Shown here piece by piece: positions 1-12,610 of a DNA stretch of 64,000 bases. How positions within the stretch are numbered: position 1 is the stretch's first letter; each line of letters starts with the position of its first letter. The stretch spans positions 56,387,056 to 56,451,055 of the forward strand of contig CM064871.1 of assembly GCA_032719365.1 (NCBI GenBank), given 5' to 3'. The notes beneath the pieces were generated by a model that was not told the DNA's origin, searched no databases, and saw nothing but the letters and a program-made list of their open reading frames with translations. The DNA is from Prinsepia uniflora. Taxonomy: Eukaryota; Streptophyta; Magnoliopsida; Rosales; Rosaceae. A program made the position numbers and the translations under genes.

Positions 1-1042
1 CGTTGAAAGGTGATTTGAGCCCTGGTATGGGCAAAAATACTAATTTGAGCAAGTAAAAATAGCAGGACAATCGCAAGTATCCTTATCCGTTGAAAAAAAA
101 AATGCGCATTGTCTCGCTTTCTCTCACTGAGCCTCAGCCATCACCACCATGCTCATCTCGGCAACTCTGTCGCCTCCCTCTCTTTTCATATTCCTATCAA
201 AATTCACATCAACAACATCAATTGCGTCTCCATCACACTCTCAATCACTATTCTTAAAAAAAAATTCAGCCTTTAATTTCAATTTCAATGTGCCTAAACC
301 TCAAGATGAACCCCTAATTTAATTTCCCTCAAATCGTCTCTATACACCAATCAATTACTTCTATTGGTAATCAATTAATCCTTTGAACCTCATTTATCAG
401 GGCGGCGGTGCTGATAATCTCGTCGACGATAGTGTTTTCTGGTATTTCTGGGCAGTGGTGCTCCCTCCACGATGAACTTCAACAGCGACGGTGGCACGAC
501 AAGGACATCTCGAGGAGGGGAGCTGTTTGGGCTTGGCGGCAGGGTTGGTCGTGGTTGGAGTTGTGCACGGTGGTGGCTGGTGGGTTTGTGGTCGCTGACT
601 GCAGAGAGTGATGGAGGCACAGGGAGAGACTGTGGTTGGTAGAGGGAGTGGAAAGATAGAAAAATGATTGGTAGGATTAATTAGGCTTTCAACGGAAAAA
701 AAAAATAAAAAATAAATAAATTAGAGTGAATAAAAATATTAAAGTTCCTAATTTCTCATAGCATATTCTACTTGGGAAAAGTTACAATAAATTTTGTTTC
801 CTCGAATCCCGTCTTCAAAAGTTTTCCAGCGAAGTCTAAGTGAAATGAATTTATATCAATTGAAGTGTGACTAGTTTTTATGGTTATTTTTTCACCGGAA
901 GGATATTGAATCGCAAGCCATGCTTTACTTTCTCTTTCGTCTCATTTTACAATTCGACAGCTCTAAGAGCCCTCGATCAATTTTGGGCCGTCATGGATCG
1001 ACCGGAGTTGCAAAGGTGTTTTTTTATTAGAAGTAAATTATA
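1..1042. other. Left-edge region, no supported gene
   Basis: AT-rich DNA with two overlapping opposite-strand open frames near 390-620. One would encode a proline/histidine-rich 76-residue peptide and the other a 67-residue peptide; neither has a recognisable domain. The sequence TCCGTTGAAA at about 87-96 and its complement at about 684-696 form an inverted pair some 600 bp apart. That could mark a decayed transposon, but no target duplication was found. Nothing here is convincingly a gene. Confidence 0.5.
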
Positions 1043-1052
1043 GGTATTTAAG

Positions 1053-1959
1053 ACTTTTTTTTATCTAAGGATAATTTTTATTAATCCAAAATAGAGTTCA
1101 CAACTCAAAATAAGAGCCCAATTACAAATCAGTTAAATACAGAAACGCTAAATTAAATTAAACTAAAAGTCCACATATAACAATAACTGAACCATAACAA
1201 GAAAAACTCAAAAAACTAAAACTTTAGCAATGACGTCAACCCTAAAGCAATAGCAGCCGCTGCTGCCGCCATGACTCTTCCACCGCCGCCGCTGCCACCT
1301 AGAGGAAACCAGGAAAAAAAAAAGGAGCCATTGGGGGATCTGTGGAGGATGGTGTTGGAGAAACAATTCATCCATAATCTGCATACTCATGCAATCCAAA
1401 AAGTCATCAGACCCTAAAATAAATCAAACCGAAAAGAGTGGAGTTGTAGGTGAGAGGTTGCAACTGGGAAGAAGGATGTTCCCAAGACTTTAAATTTTTG
1501 GATGAGAAGAAAAATATGATAAAAGGGGGAGATTTGGGGGCAAGGCGGAGTGAGATGAAAAAGGGAGATTACTGAAATGTGAGAACAGGAGATGAAGATA
1601 TGAGCCAAATATTGAAGAACAAGGGAAAATAGGGAAATACCGAAGAAGCCGAAGAACCACACAAGAAGTGGCGGAGAAGCCACACAACAGGTGGAGGAGG
1701 TGCCACTTTGAAAGGCAACGGGAAACCCACGATTTGTGTGGTGGAGATGGAGAGGAACTAAGGAAAAAAGAGCGAGAGAGGCCACCATAGAGGTGGAGCA
1801 GCAGCGAAAGGATGTGGGAAGTGTGCCTCCCTGAAAGGCAAAGAGCGACCAGAAATAGGCAAAGAGAAAGAGAGAGTTCTAGAGAGGAGGAGGAATACTC
1901 TCTCTAAACTTTCTATGTTTTATTACAATAGAGTTTTTGACAAATGGTTTTTGAGTTGC
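1053..1959 (-). mobile_element. Non-LTR (LINE-like) retroposon remnant with 10-bp TSD
   Basis: The direct repeat GGTATTTAAG occurs at 1043-1052 and again at 1960-1969, the variable-length duplication typical of LINE/SINE insertion. On the minus strand the insert ends in 'GGATTAATAAAAATTATCC' followed by a short A-rich tail (T-run at 1055-1062 on plus), which resembles plant L1-type LINE 3' ends. Its other end is rich in CT/GA runs, like LINE 5' leaders. No reverse-transcriptase frame survives, so it is a short or internally deleted copy, or a non-autonomous derivative. It lies about 120 bp beyond the P450 stop codon, and a minus-strand AATAAA (about 1918-1923) within it could serve as that gene's poly(A) signal; this last point is inference. 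Confidence 0.6.
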
Positions 1960-2087
1960 GGTATTTAAGGTAAGTTAACTTTCGCCATTTTTGAAAGTTT
2001 AATGAAAAAATATGACACTTTGAGAGGAGGAGGACTGCTCTGCTCCCACATACCGTAGTTCAATTACTGTAGACATTGTCAAGCTCC

Positions 2088-4254
2088 TTAATCAATCCTA
2101 CTTTGAGAAAACTTGATAGGTATAAGGACGAGAGGCGTTCTCTTAGCGATAGTGAGCGAAGCATCAGTTGCTTCTTCCATGTCCATATCTTCCTCCTTCA
2201 TCCCATTTGGCAATTCCCAATCAAACCAATAGAGAAGATTTGCGAGTCCAAGCTCTAGCGTTGTTGTTCCCATATATATCCCAGGACAAACTCTTCGCCC
2301 AGCTCCAAACGGCAAAAACTCATAATGTTGGCCTTTAAAATCAACTGAGCTTCCATCAAACCTTTCCGGGATGAACTCTTCTGGCTCCTCCCAAATCTCA
2401 GGATCGCGAGAAATCGCCCAATCGTTCACTAGTACAAGTGTTTTTGGCTCAACATCGTACCCTAGGATCTTGAAATCGGACATGGCCTCTCTTGGAAGAA
2501 TTAGAGGAGCTGGAGGGTGAAGCCTCAGGGTCTCTTTGATGATCATCTTCAGGTAATGTAGCTCGTCTGTGTCACTTTCACTCACTTTTCCTTTGTTTCC
2601 AACGCATTGTCTGACTTCTTCTTGTGCTTTCTTTCTAATTTTAGGGTTCCTAGATATCTCTGCCATCGCCCACCCCATGGCGATTGAGCCAGTATCGATT
2701 CCACCTAGAAGTATGTTCTGATTCAAATGTGTACATATATATTGTTAGTCTTGAACAATAGATATTCAAATCTGTGATCAGATTCACATGTGTGTACATA
2801 TTATAATACATTACAGCATAGAATAAGTTAATTTGTCGAAATTCAGCTTGAATATACACGTAAGTAACTTTTGATTGTTCCCCTTAATTTTCCTTCTAAA
2901 ATAATTGCCCCTTTTTAATTATTAAAATTAGTAATATCCCCTTCGATTGTTAATTTTATCAAATAAAATATTTTTATGCTAAAAAGCAACATGCTTCTAG
3001 TATATGAAATATAACGAAGACAAATGATCATTTGAACTACCGATGTTAATTTTAACAGAAATACCGATTGAAATATCGAACTGAATTGAATCGTTTAAAA
3101 ACAAGAATTATAAATGCAAATGGACCAATACCCTCAATTTACCTCAGATGCTAAGCACATGCTACTCTCTTACGGCCCAAAAAAAAGGAATGGAATGCCA
3201 GGGGAAATGAACTAAGTCTATTTGTTTAAGGGGCAATTATTTTTTTTTTTTTTAAAGGGCAAAAAACGAAAGCGACCTACAAATTAATTATTCGAGGACA
3301 TTTCGGCAGTTTAGATGAGAAATTTACCAAGAGGACTGCCTTGATCCTATCATGACCAAGTTGAGCAGCTCCAAGGAGGCCAGTTTGGTCCCTCAATGTC
3401 CTAAGCAGAACATCGATTATGTCTTCATGTTCTTGTTGCCCCCTACCAGGCCGGACATGATCATCAATTAGCTGCTGGAAAAACCGGTCCAACTCATTCG
3501 AAACTCGGTCGAACTTCTTGTGCAGACCACTCGCCCGGTCTATAATCCACCCGATCCAAGCCGGGAAATACTCAGCTCCCGACATGCCTCCAAGCATGGT
3601 CTCAATATCATGCAGCAGATTATAAATATCTCTTCCACTTTTGTATCGAGTCCCTTCCAAACTCGTCCCGAACCCGATCCTGAATATTATACTTGCTACG
3701 AGAGCAAACAATTTTTCACTAAGATCAACCGGAGCGCCATTAGAGTTAGAGATTTCTTGGATTATGTTTGCTACTTCCTCTTCTCTAATCGACCGGTATG
3801 TTTGCACCCTCTTGGCGCTGAAAATCTCGACGGAGCATAGTTTTCGAATCTCTCTCCAGTAGTCGCTGTACGGTGAAAATCCCATGTCGAGATAGTTGTA
3901 TGTGAGGCGACGGGAGCCGACGGAGTCGGGCCGGCTGCAACAGTGGATGTCATTGGTTTTTAGGACCTCTTTGGCGGCCTCGGCGGAGGAAATTATGAGA
4001 GCGGGGACGCGGCCGAGGTGGAGGAGCATGACTGGACCGTATTGTTTTGAAAGGCGGCATAGAGCTTGGTGGGTTGAGGGACGAAGTTGGTGTAAGTTGC
4101 CTAAAAGGGGAAGCTTGGGAGGGCTTGGTGGAAGGTTTTTTTTTGGGTTCTTATGAAGATGATGATGTTTCTTCCGTTCGAGTAAATAATAAAGTAATGG
4201 GAGAAGAAGTAGCACAAATGGAAGCCATTCGAGGAAGGGGATTGTGAGAGCCAT
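2088..4254 (-). CDS. Cytochrome P450 monooxygenase, CYP71 type (two exons)
   Basis: Two exons on the minus strand, 4254-3328 (309 codons) and 2717-2088 (209 codons plus TAA), joined in phase 0 to a 518-residue protein, a normal length for the family. Residues 1-25 are hydrophobic, an ER membrane anchor, followed by basic residues and the proline hinge PPSPPKLP (42-49). Further landmarks are the C-helix WxxxR (W133, R137), I-helix GGIDT (314-318), ExxR (E371, R374), PERF (426-429) and the heme loop FGAGRRVCPG with ligand Cys453. The family uses O2 and NADPH-P450 reductase to hydroxylate specialised metabolites such as terpenoids, alkaloids or phenolics; the substrate cannot be read from sequence. 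The intron position just before the I-helix is the classic CYP71-clan site. I chose Met at 4254 because it directly precedes the anchor; an in-frame Met at 4314 would add 20 residues. The gene looks intact although it abuts a dense repeat block. Confidence 0.95.
2718..3327 (-). other. P450 phase-0 intron
   Basis: A 610-bp AT-rich intron read on the minus strand. It starts TTG|GTAAAT at 3327 and ends ATCAG|AAC at 2718. Removing it joins ...KAVLL to NILLGGIDT..., restoring the I-helix in frame, which strongly supports both boundaries. Several stop codons lie inside it, so retention would truncate the protein before the heme-binding region. Confidence 0.92.
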
Positions 4255-4280
4255 CACTATTTTGTACCAATATGTTGCTC

Positions 4281-4288
4281 TATATATC
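4281..4288 (-). promoter_or_regulatory. TATA-like motif upstream of P450
   Basis: TATATATC (plus strand) lies 27 bp upstream of the chosen ATG and inside the alternative longer N-terminus. If it is the working TATA box, the 5' leader is almost nil and only the 4254 start can be used. Other TA-rich stretches near 4587-4625 are alternatives with a longer leader. Confidence 0.3.
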
Positions 4289-4602
4289 TTCTTTTTGAAA
4301 GAAGAACTGAGCAATTAATTCACGGCACTTAGTGCCTTTTTGAATTGATTTTTTTAATGATCTCTTTAGAAGTTCAATTTTTAGATAAATTTATAAGAAT
4401 TTTTATATGGAGTAAATTATTGATACATTTTCATAATTTTCACTTTTATTTAAAAAAAAATTATTAATTTATTTGTATTAAAAAATCCTTCAAATAATTA
4501 AAAACAACAATGTCTTTTTAATTTGACTATTTTTACCCTATGTGTCTTCGGAGTGTTTGATGGCTTTGACATCTTGGAATCTTTATTATATTATATATGT
4601 AT

Positions 4603-4620
4603 AATATATATATATATATT
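4603..4620. repeat. (TA)n microsatellite
   Basis: A short uninterrupted TA run inside a longer A/T-only stretch, about 350 bp upstream of the P450 start codon. Confidence 0.8.
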
Positions 4621-5130
4621 ATATTTAGTTACAATTAAATTTTTTTTAATAAAATAAAAAAATAAAGTCTGTATTATTTGGAGTTCAAGAGTAGAGTATA
4701 TAAAGTTTTTGGGAGAGGGTGAGATGGTGGTGGAAAATCGTAGAATGACTTAGGATTTAATTCTTAGATTTTGAACACAAAATTGAAGAATTAATCACTA
4801 AACCATACAAAAATAATTTAAAATTATAAGAATAATTTATATTGAAAAATTTCTTCTTATCAAATCAACAAGCAACGATCATTGTCATACATGCAGTAAA
4901 TTCATGTTAAGCTCAAAGGTAGCTGTTGATGATAATGTCAATTTTAAAATGATTACTTTTACACAAGAAGTAATTAATTATAACACACTAATTTGATCTA
5001 ATTATTAAAGTAAATGACGAAATTAATAAGATGTTAGCAAGAGTTTAAAATCAGAATTTGATTACCAATTATATTAAAGTTGAGATTATATTTACGAAAA
5101 AAGATCAATAAAATAATAAGAAATAATGTG

Positions 5131-5237
5131 AATAATATTGTCGTCAACATATAATTATATTAATGAAGTGAATTGCATAAACCGATCATGTGCAATTAAC
5201 TTCATTAATATAATTTTATGTTGACGACTATATTATG
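5131..5237. repeat. Foldback hairpin, 47-bp arms
   Basis: Arm 5131-5177 is the near-perfect reverse complement of arm 5191-5237, with a few mismatches and a 13-nt loop. The core is ATTGTCGTCAACAT on one side and ATGTTGACGACTAT on the other. Part of the right arm (TGTGCAATTAACTTCA) is repeated again just downstream at about 5242-5258, suggesting local duplication. The shape fits a small MITE-like foldback or a young microRNA-type hairpin. No expression evidence is available. Confidence 0.75.
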
Positions 5238-5489
5238 ACTATGTGCAATTAACTTCAATGGTGATTTTGTAAAGGAGGTTGAAGATGATGACTAGCTAGC
5301 CACAAGGTACGCTAATCAAAACTGGAGTGGAATGAAAATTCAAAGTGTCAGACTACTTATAAATTTACATTAGAAATCGAGTTGATTCTATTTTCGTGTG
5401 ATAATTTTTATCAAATAAAAGATTTTTACAATTTTGTTCTTATTCTCATTTTATACGTTAGCCAAACAAAATTTTTTCCTTGGGGATCG

Positions 5490-6957
5490 CACTACTAAAA
5501 ATCAAACTATTAGAGGCAGATAAATTTGCACCGATTAACTCCATTAGAGGTGGAAAATATAATTAAACCGCCCCTAAGCACATGAGAGGCAAATCAAGAA
5601 AACGCCCCTAAAAATGGTGCTCATAATACTATTAGGGGCTATTAGGGGCGGATATGAACTTAAACCTGCCCCCGTCGTTTTAATGCCACGTTAGATGATT
5701 TAATAATTAGAAGCACACACATCCGCCCCTAATGGTTTCAATTAATCTATAATAAAATCTATTTTAATTACTCAATCACATCCGCATCTAATGGTTTCAA
5801 TTAATATATATATATATATATAATTCCTTTTAATTATTCAATCACATCCGCTCTTAATGATTTAATTATTCAATCACGTAATTTTTTTTTATTTTTCCTT
5901 TTTTGTTCATCTTTTCTTTTATTTTTTTTCTTGTCAAAATCATTTGTTCAACCAAGATGTTCATGAGCAATATCTTCTTATTTTATTGTAGATCAAAGAA
6001 ATCTTTGAGCAACATCTTCTGCCATTATCTACCTAGAGAACTCTCTTAATTTTCATCTCCCGAACTTTTGCCGATCGAAGAAATCTCTAAGCAAAATCTT
6101 CTTATTTCTTTGTAGTGTGCACTCAATCCATTAATCAACTCTCCTAGCTTTCATTACAATCTGTTAATGAACAAAATAAAAACAACTATTAGACTAAGCA
6201 AAGAAAATGAGAAAAGAACAAAAATAGCATAACCCAATTGTGTAATTGGTATGAACAAACCATTTGAAAAAGAAAAAAAAAAAACTAAATCGAAATACTA
6301 CAATAGCTAAATGAATATATAAAAGCCCATAAACATTGATGGTAAGTTCTTACATTTAAAATAAAAAAAATTGAGACCAACTTAGAGATTGTAGTAAAAT
6401 GATATTGATACTTGGAATTATCAAACTTTCTAATCAATCTCGGTGTCAATTCTTCACAAATTCGTCCGAATTACCTGCAAAATAGATAATTTAGAGAGGA
6501 AAAAAAAGCTTGAGAAAACTATATAAACAAGAAATATTTGATTTGCACTCATGGTCACGTCCAAACCTTTCTCGTGCTCTCTTTGATAGATAAGGGAATA
6601 TCAATAAGTTAGAAGTATCAAAGAAGAAAAGAAGAATATACATATGAGTTTAGATCTGCTCTACAGAACAAATGAAAGAAAAAAAAAAAAAAAGAGAAGT
6701 GGCGTGAAGAAAGAAGAGAAAAAAGAGAAGTGGGTGATTACGTAGTGGAGAATTAGAGTTTAGGTTATTATTTTTTATTTTTTAATTAAAAAGATGAGGA
6801 CTTTGAGGAGATAATTGAATCGATTCGTAAAGACTCAATGCATCTGCCCCCCGTGGAAATGAGTTAATTAAAAATAACTTTGAGGGGCAGTTGCTTTTGC
6901 CACAAAATTAATGCTTTTCCTTTATATCCCCCCTATTTCATTGGCCCATGTATTTGT
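5490..6957. mobile_element. CACTA-like DNA transposon, left part
   Basis: Starts CACTACTAAAAAT, the diagnostic CACTA (En/Spm) terminus. It is followed by subterminal repeats of the type ATTAGGGGCGG / CCGCCCCTAAT, several copies between about 5510 and 5850. The right end, with the complementary terminus and the same subterminal motif, appears at 20968-21193, so the element was split by long-LTR element D. No transposase frame is visible, so this is a non-autonomous or decayed copy. A (TA)n run lies at about 5803-5822. The flanking trinucleotides (TCG left, GAG right) do not match, so a TSD is not confirmed. Confidence 0.6.
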
Positions 6958-9649
6958 TGACAAGACTCATCCCAATTTCTCCAGAATTAACACATGATGT
7001 GTCATATTCTCGTCTAATCTACGTGTGACACGAAGTGCCAGATAAAGAATAACCTAAACCTTAGCCCATTCGGGGCTTCTAGAGTGCGTCAGGATCAGTG
7101 GCGGCATGTGATGTCTCGATCTCTGCTACAGCCCACATCCACGATCAACCTGAAGGGCATTAAAAACCATAAAAACTGTGAGTGTACGAAAATAAATAAG
7201 TGAACAAAAAGTCATTTAAAAAAAAGACATTTATGCCCTTCATTAAAAACTATGCATGCATTCAAAAACCATTTAGCTTAATCAAATCATTAGGGCTTTC
7301 ACCCAAAACCATAAAACCAAACTATGAGGGAACTCAGCCCAAAACCATTAAACAACACAGAAATACAAATACGTAAATCCAGTGAAATAAGATTTATACC
7401 AATTATTGACATCCTAGACTCCTGACGTCTCAGACGACATGTCACGGTATAAGGCTACGCGTGCCGCTCGGGGTGTCTCTGAGCCTATCTATGACATCCC
7501 AGATGTCTGACGTCCTAGACGTCTAATAATAGCAATCCTGCTCCTGAGTCACTATACGGTCCGGTCGCTCCGTGCAATATCTCATTACATGCAATCCGCC
7601 GTGACTACCCTAGTGTCCCAGATAGTTGGAGAAGACCATCCACATATCCACATATAAGGATGGTATATGGAAAGCATTTTATAAAATAATTTCAAAGCAT
7701 CTCAAAGGGGAACTTGCCCGAAAAACCGTGTCCATAAACCACCGTAAATCCATAAATAGGACTCATGTCCGATATCATAATCAACTGGGCCTCCAGCCCG
7801 AGAGTTCAAACCAAATGGGCCTCCAGTCCGATAGATCATAAATCAAATGGGTCTCATGCCCGATTCCATATTTCCAAATCCAAAATCAGTTCATCAAACC
7901 ATCATTGAAATACCAGCACATATAAACACAGTAGAAAACCATAACCTCGAAATACGTGCAAATACTTAATCATAAATACCACAATCATAATCATAGAAAT
8001 CACATATATAAAATATATAAAACAGTTATGTATGCATCAATTTAGAAAACAAATGTTCACTCACAGACCGTCCTAGCTACGTCTCGATACGCGTGCATAT
8101 GCCCCCAAGGCTAATTCACCATTTTTGAAACTTTCGGACCTGTCCAAATCATACCAAAAGTCACTAAGCGACTCTATAAGGTCATACCTAAAACCTATGT
8201 ATAGTACTAGCTCGGGAACGTGTCTCAAACATATTTCCCGAGGCTAAAAACCTCGATTTGACCAACCTAATGATCTCCAATCGACTCGAACCCATCGCCA
8301 TTAGATTCGCAGCGCCGAAACTTTTAAAATGACACTGGCCCCACCTCGAAATTCTTGCTCACGAGCGTGGTCAACGCGAAAGTCAACTCAACTAAAAAGT
8401 CAATGCTGACGTCAACATTTAACGGTCAAAGTCATCACTTACGTCTCACTGACAACTTTGACAGCTGTCACTTGCCAGATCTGACAGTGCCACGTGTCAA
8501 CCAACCACTAGTCCACGTCCCTAACATGTCAGTGACACGTGGTAGCCCGTGATTGGGCCACGTCACTTACATTTCAGTGCTGATTGGACACTGATACGTG
8601 ACACGTGTCACCTCACGATTGGTCTACCTCTCACACCTGCCAGTCTGTCATGTCAGACCTGACATGATGACGTCATCACTGACGTCACTTCATCTTCAAC
8701 CTTAGGCTGGTTAACCCGAATACCTGCAATAAGGTCGCGCAGACCCGCGATCCTGACCCGGCCCTAAAATGCCTATTTCTAACCCGTTTTTGTTCCTTCT
8801 TCTTCCTATGTGATCGTCTCAACATCCCTAATCGATCAATAGCCTCAAAACTAAGAAATCAAACCTAGAAATTACCTTTTCGAGCTGTGAACAGTAATTG
8901 TGAATTTCATATGGGTTTTCCGGCCAGCTCCGGTCATCTCCTGGCTCAAAACCGACTTCCTTGAGTTCGTATCATCCCCTAGAACGTCATCCATACCACC
9001 AAAAGGTCAACAAGCATCCAAACTAAAAGTCCAATTTTTTAAACCAAAAACAAGTCACGGGTTACCTGTGTCGCCGTGATCTCCGCCATGCTCAGGCCAT
9101 TATTTAGTCGTCCTTGTCATTCTCAGTCCTTCCCTCTCAGTCTCTCAGTCATTATAACAGAGAATAGGGTGGTGGTGTGGGTTTGTATGGGTTATACAGT
9201 TTGAGTGGTTTCATGGGATAATGGAACAAAGAAGATGAAGATAAAGATGAACCCAATTAATTGGGGTTTGGACCAATCAGATGGGTGACACTTGTCACTC
9301 ATCTGGTGGGTCCTCCCCAGATATTTATCTAATCAAAATAGTCCACGTGTCCAATTTCTTGGTTTACGTGCAATAGTACTGTAATGCGTTTTAGACCAGT
9401 AACTTCCCCGTCGAACGTTCGATTTCGACGTGCCGCATGTCTACGGACTCTTAACGTCCCGATTTATGTACGATTCTCGGTCCTCGTGTATTTAACCGTC
9501 CGTGTCAAAAGTCAACATTTTACCCAATCCTAGGGGTAAAATGGTCGTTTTACACTGGTTGTCCGAAATCCGTCGACTAACAAGAAATTAGCCATGATAA
9601 TCCTCAATTAATTATTAATTAATCCCAAAATTCGAGACTGGTCGTTACA
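6958..9649 (-). repeat. Element D 3' LTR
   Basis: 2,692 bp, read on minus from TGTAACGACCAG to ...CTTGTCA. It holds the same order of landmarks as the other LARD LTRs: TTGAC-rich U3, a TGACGTCA/CACGTG-rich block (about 8380-8700), a ...GACACAG|GTAACC donor-like site, ATTTGGACAG|G acceptor-like site, CTGTGAGTG box and ACTCACAG box. A cluster of GGGCC/GGCCC mini-hairpins lies at about 7740-7870. Confidence 0.8.
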
Positions 9650-9664
9650 ATCTTCCCCCCTTAA
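9650..9664 (-). other. Element D polypurine tract
   Basis: On the minus strand this reads TTAAGGGGGGAAGAT immediately before the TGTAAC start of the 3' LTR, preceded by the box TTTTGAGGACGAAATT. This is the standard plus-strand primer arrangement of plant Ty3/gypsy elements. Confidence 0.8.
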
Positions 9665-12215
9665 ATAATTTCGTCCTCAAAATTCAAACTATCCCAAGTC
9701 CACATCCAAATTGTGGAAATCCAAACCTACCTCAAATCCAGTCCTCACATTTAGTGTACACACGTACACAAAAATTGACCACACCTTCCGAGTTGATATC
9801 ACTTTTACAGTTGTTAAATCAAAATGATATTTCGCTCTCCCTGAGATTTGATAACACTCAACTCAATCATCACATTAACTGTCTCCATACGGCGTATGCC
9901 GCTGGCCCTCACGGCCCTACTGTCACTACTCAAGTCAGCGACACAAACCCCGACTCACTCTGGAGTCTTACTGAGTTACCTCGTATCCAACTCTCCTTCA
10001 ATGTAGTGTAAGATCCTGCTGTCACAATGGTACGAATCTCACCTCGTAGGCCAAGCTCAAACCTGCGGCATTTATCGGCTTCGGTACTCACATCAGTCAA
10101 CTCCCTTAGCGATCCATGCTAACTTTGGCAAGATTCGCAGAGCAGTCGCTTCACGCAAAGCAACCTGACATCTTACCTCACATGTGGTCACACTAACCAC
10201 CAACTCACTCACCCTGGGTATGCATAAACCAACATTTCACTCACATGGGAACTGGCAATAAAAATTTCCTACCTTTAATTCCAATGGAAGCTAAAATCAG
10301 TCTGATTGGACCCCTCAAATATGAAAAGAAATCTAAATCGACCTGTGTGTAACTGGAGCCCAACGAATACTTGCCCAATAGTGATAACACATCTCAACTC
10401 TAAGGTTCCACTAGCCATCCACGGCTCTGAGCACCCGCTCATACAATCACTGAACTCATCAAAATCACTATGGACTAGCGCACAATATTCAATGTCCAGT
10501 CCACGTCCTCAACAGACCAATTAAATCGGAACTAAGCCGATTACCAACAAGTCTCTCACAAACACCACTGGGGCATACCATACACCGCCATCGAGCACCA
10601 CTCAGGCATGTTCAATCATTGCTCTCCTACAACGTACGTAGTACGTACAAACACCTGCAAACCAGTCCATATTATGGCTGAATATAGTTCCAGTCTACTC
10701 ATCGTCCCTTCCATGTCCACAATATGGCTGAGAGCTAATCACGGTTTAATTCTGGAGGCTATCTGTCCAATCCTGCACTAGACAGATCATATACTACAGT
10801 CTCAATCACATCATCCAAGGCGTACCAACTCCGAACCTATCGGATACTTCTCAACATCTGACTCATTTAATCACCATCTCAAACCAGATTGACTCTGAAA
10901 AGGAAGCCAATCCTGTTGTCTACTCCGTGATTGCGGTCTGTTGATGGGATTGACGAAATAGCCTTCATCCTACTCCCACTCTGAATGAGTGAATCCAAGA
11001 TCCATACTCACTCACATATCCAACCTCTGTCTTGCATTCTCCTACCTCATCATTCCTGCGATCCAAACTCGCTTTGGTTTACTCGACTGTCCACTCGACT
11101 CACAGTCGATACAATCATCTCAATCATTGTGATCCACACGATCTAAATGATCCACAACATCTCGATCACCTCGATCATCACCACACTAGATCCACGAATC
11201 TCAATCATCATACACCACCTGATCTATAACCTCTTGATCTTGATCCACAACATGTCTATCCTAACAACACCACCCGATTCATTCGATCCTAACAACATTA
11301 TCTGATCCATCTGATCCTAGGTGGATCCACACTAACTCTCTCTCAGATAACGACCAGATTTCGGTTCATAGGGTCTTACACCCTCTTTAAATCCATTAAC
11401 TGTCATATAACTCCTCATCAAATTTCCACATCTGATCAGCTCACCCAAAGGTTAGCCCCGCCTAGACTGTGGGTTCTCTTCAATTACCTCACATCGATCA
11501 ATTATAGTCACTCATCGTCATCCTTCCCCACATAGGAAAAATCAAGGATGATCCAAGATGTTGACATCAAAATTCATCCTACGTGAATATAAACACAAAT
11601 CCCACTACACTCGCCACGTCTGGTGACACCAAGCACCATCTACTAAATCCAAGCAGAAAATGAAAAGTCTTCCTCAGTGACAGTATCCAACCGAATGTCA
11701 AGTCCAATCACTGGACTAAATCCCCAAGCGAGCATCCTACCACTGGATTTGTCCTACCACTGGACTCCCTGAATCCTAAGTCCATAATTCACTTGGACAT
11801 CCACGTGTCTCATAAACAATCTAACTCGAGGTCAAACCTCGCCAGTCCGATTTATACCGTTTATGCACATCCAAAAGGATGTCAACCATCACTACCTGAT
11901 TCTCACGTTTCCACCTTTATGGTTACAACCCTTGAGCATGCAAGGTTGTGCTTCCAATATCACAACCATTGTTGGATTCCATCCAGTTCATCTCTATATG
12001 AGATTCAGTTGTGGAATCTCAAATACCGAACACAAACACCTCACGACTGAGTCGCACCTCAGCTCGTGGCTCGTCATCTTTTATCTTTATCGCACTTACT
12101 ATCACACGGTGTGCGAATTAAACCAAATCGAATCTCTACTCTTACTGAGCAACAATCACGTACCTTTTCTCATATTAGAGGAACTCTGCCTCCCCCAACT
12201 TACCAATTCTGGGTA
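9665..12215 (-). mobile_element. Element D internal region, distal part (noncoding)
   Basis: About 2.55 kb without a significant open frame on either strand. Read on minus it tracks the distal internal region of the plus-strand LARDs, for example the CACGTAGGATGA box near 11575 and GATCC/GATGATC-rich stretches near 11120-11340. Plus-strand peptides in this stretch are all under 120 codons and show no domain. Confidence 0.65.
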
Positions 12216-12326
12216 AAACCTATCAGAACCCGATCCTCCTCGGTCAGGACCCGAATCATCTAGCACGATATTGTTCGTTTTGGGCCTCCTTGCCCTCACG
12301 GTTTTGTTTTCGAGAGCTCACGTTGC

Positions 12327-12391
12327 AACTTCCCAGGGGGTGACCCATCATGGAATTACACCAATCTCAACTCGCTTAACTTTGGAATTCC
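12327..12391 (-). ncRNA. 5S-rRNA-like domain (Cassandra copy a)
   Basis: On minus: GGAATTCCAAAGTTAAGCGA ... ATGGGTCACCCCCTGGGAAG, matching the 3' half of plant 5S rRNA, which contains the internal RNA polymerase III promoter boxes. This is a retroelement-borne derivative and not a ribosomal gene. Confidence 0.75.
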
Positions 12392-12542
12392 AACCGAACC
12401 CAAAGCCACTGAGCTCCCAAAAGGCCTCATTTAGATCAGAGTTGCGCAGCTGCCCACTCTATCTAACACGATATTATCCTCTCTAGAATCATTGGCCGAA
12501 CCAGCCCAGCCCGCAGGGTTTTGTTCTCGGGAGCTCATGGTG

Positions 12543-12610
12543 CAACTTCCTAGTGGGTCACCCATCATGGGATTGCACTAGCCTTCACTTGCTTAACTTT
12601 TGACTTCCCC
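12543..12610 (-). ncRNA. 5S-rRNA-like domain (Cassandra copy b)
   Basis: On minus: GGGAAGTCAAAAGTTAAGCA ... ATGATGGGTGACCCACTAGG. It is the second 5S-like domain in the same LTR, more diverged in the box corresponding to AGTTAAGCG. Confidence 0.72.

Larger units (their letters stand above)
4315..5489. other. AT-rich intergenic region
   Basis: Very AT-rich upstream region of the P450 gene with a (TA)n tract at about 4603-4620 and a near-perfect hairpin at 5131-5237 (listed separately). No coding frame or RNA gene was recognised. Confidence 0.7.

Noticed and set aside
390..620. Opposing short frames, one proline-rich (76 residues)
   Set aside because: No domain, no start context or splice support, and overlapping frames on both strands point to GC-skewed noncoding DNA.
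3520..4247. Plus-strand frames of 60-106 codons opposite the P450
   Set aside because: Shadows of the P450 exon; no independent support.
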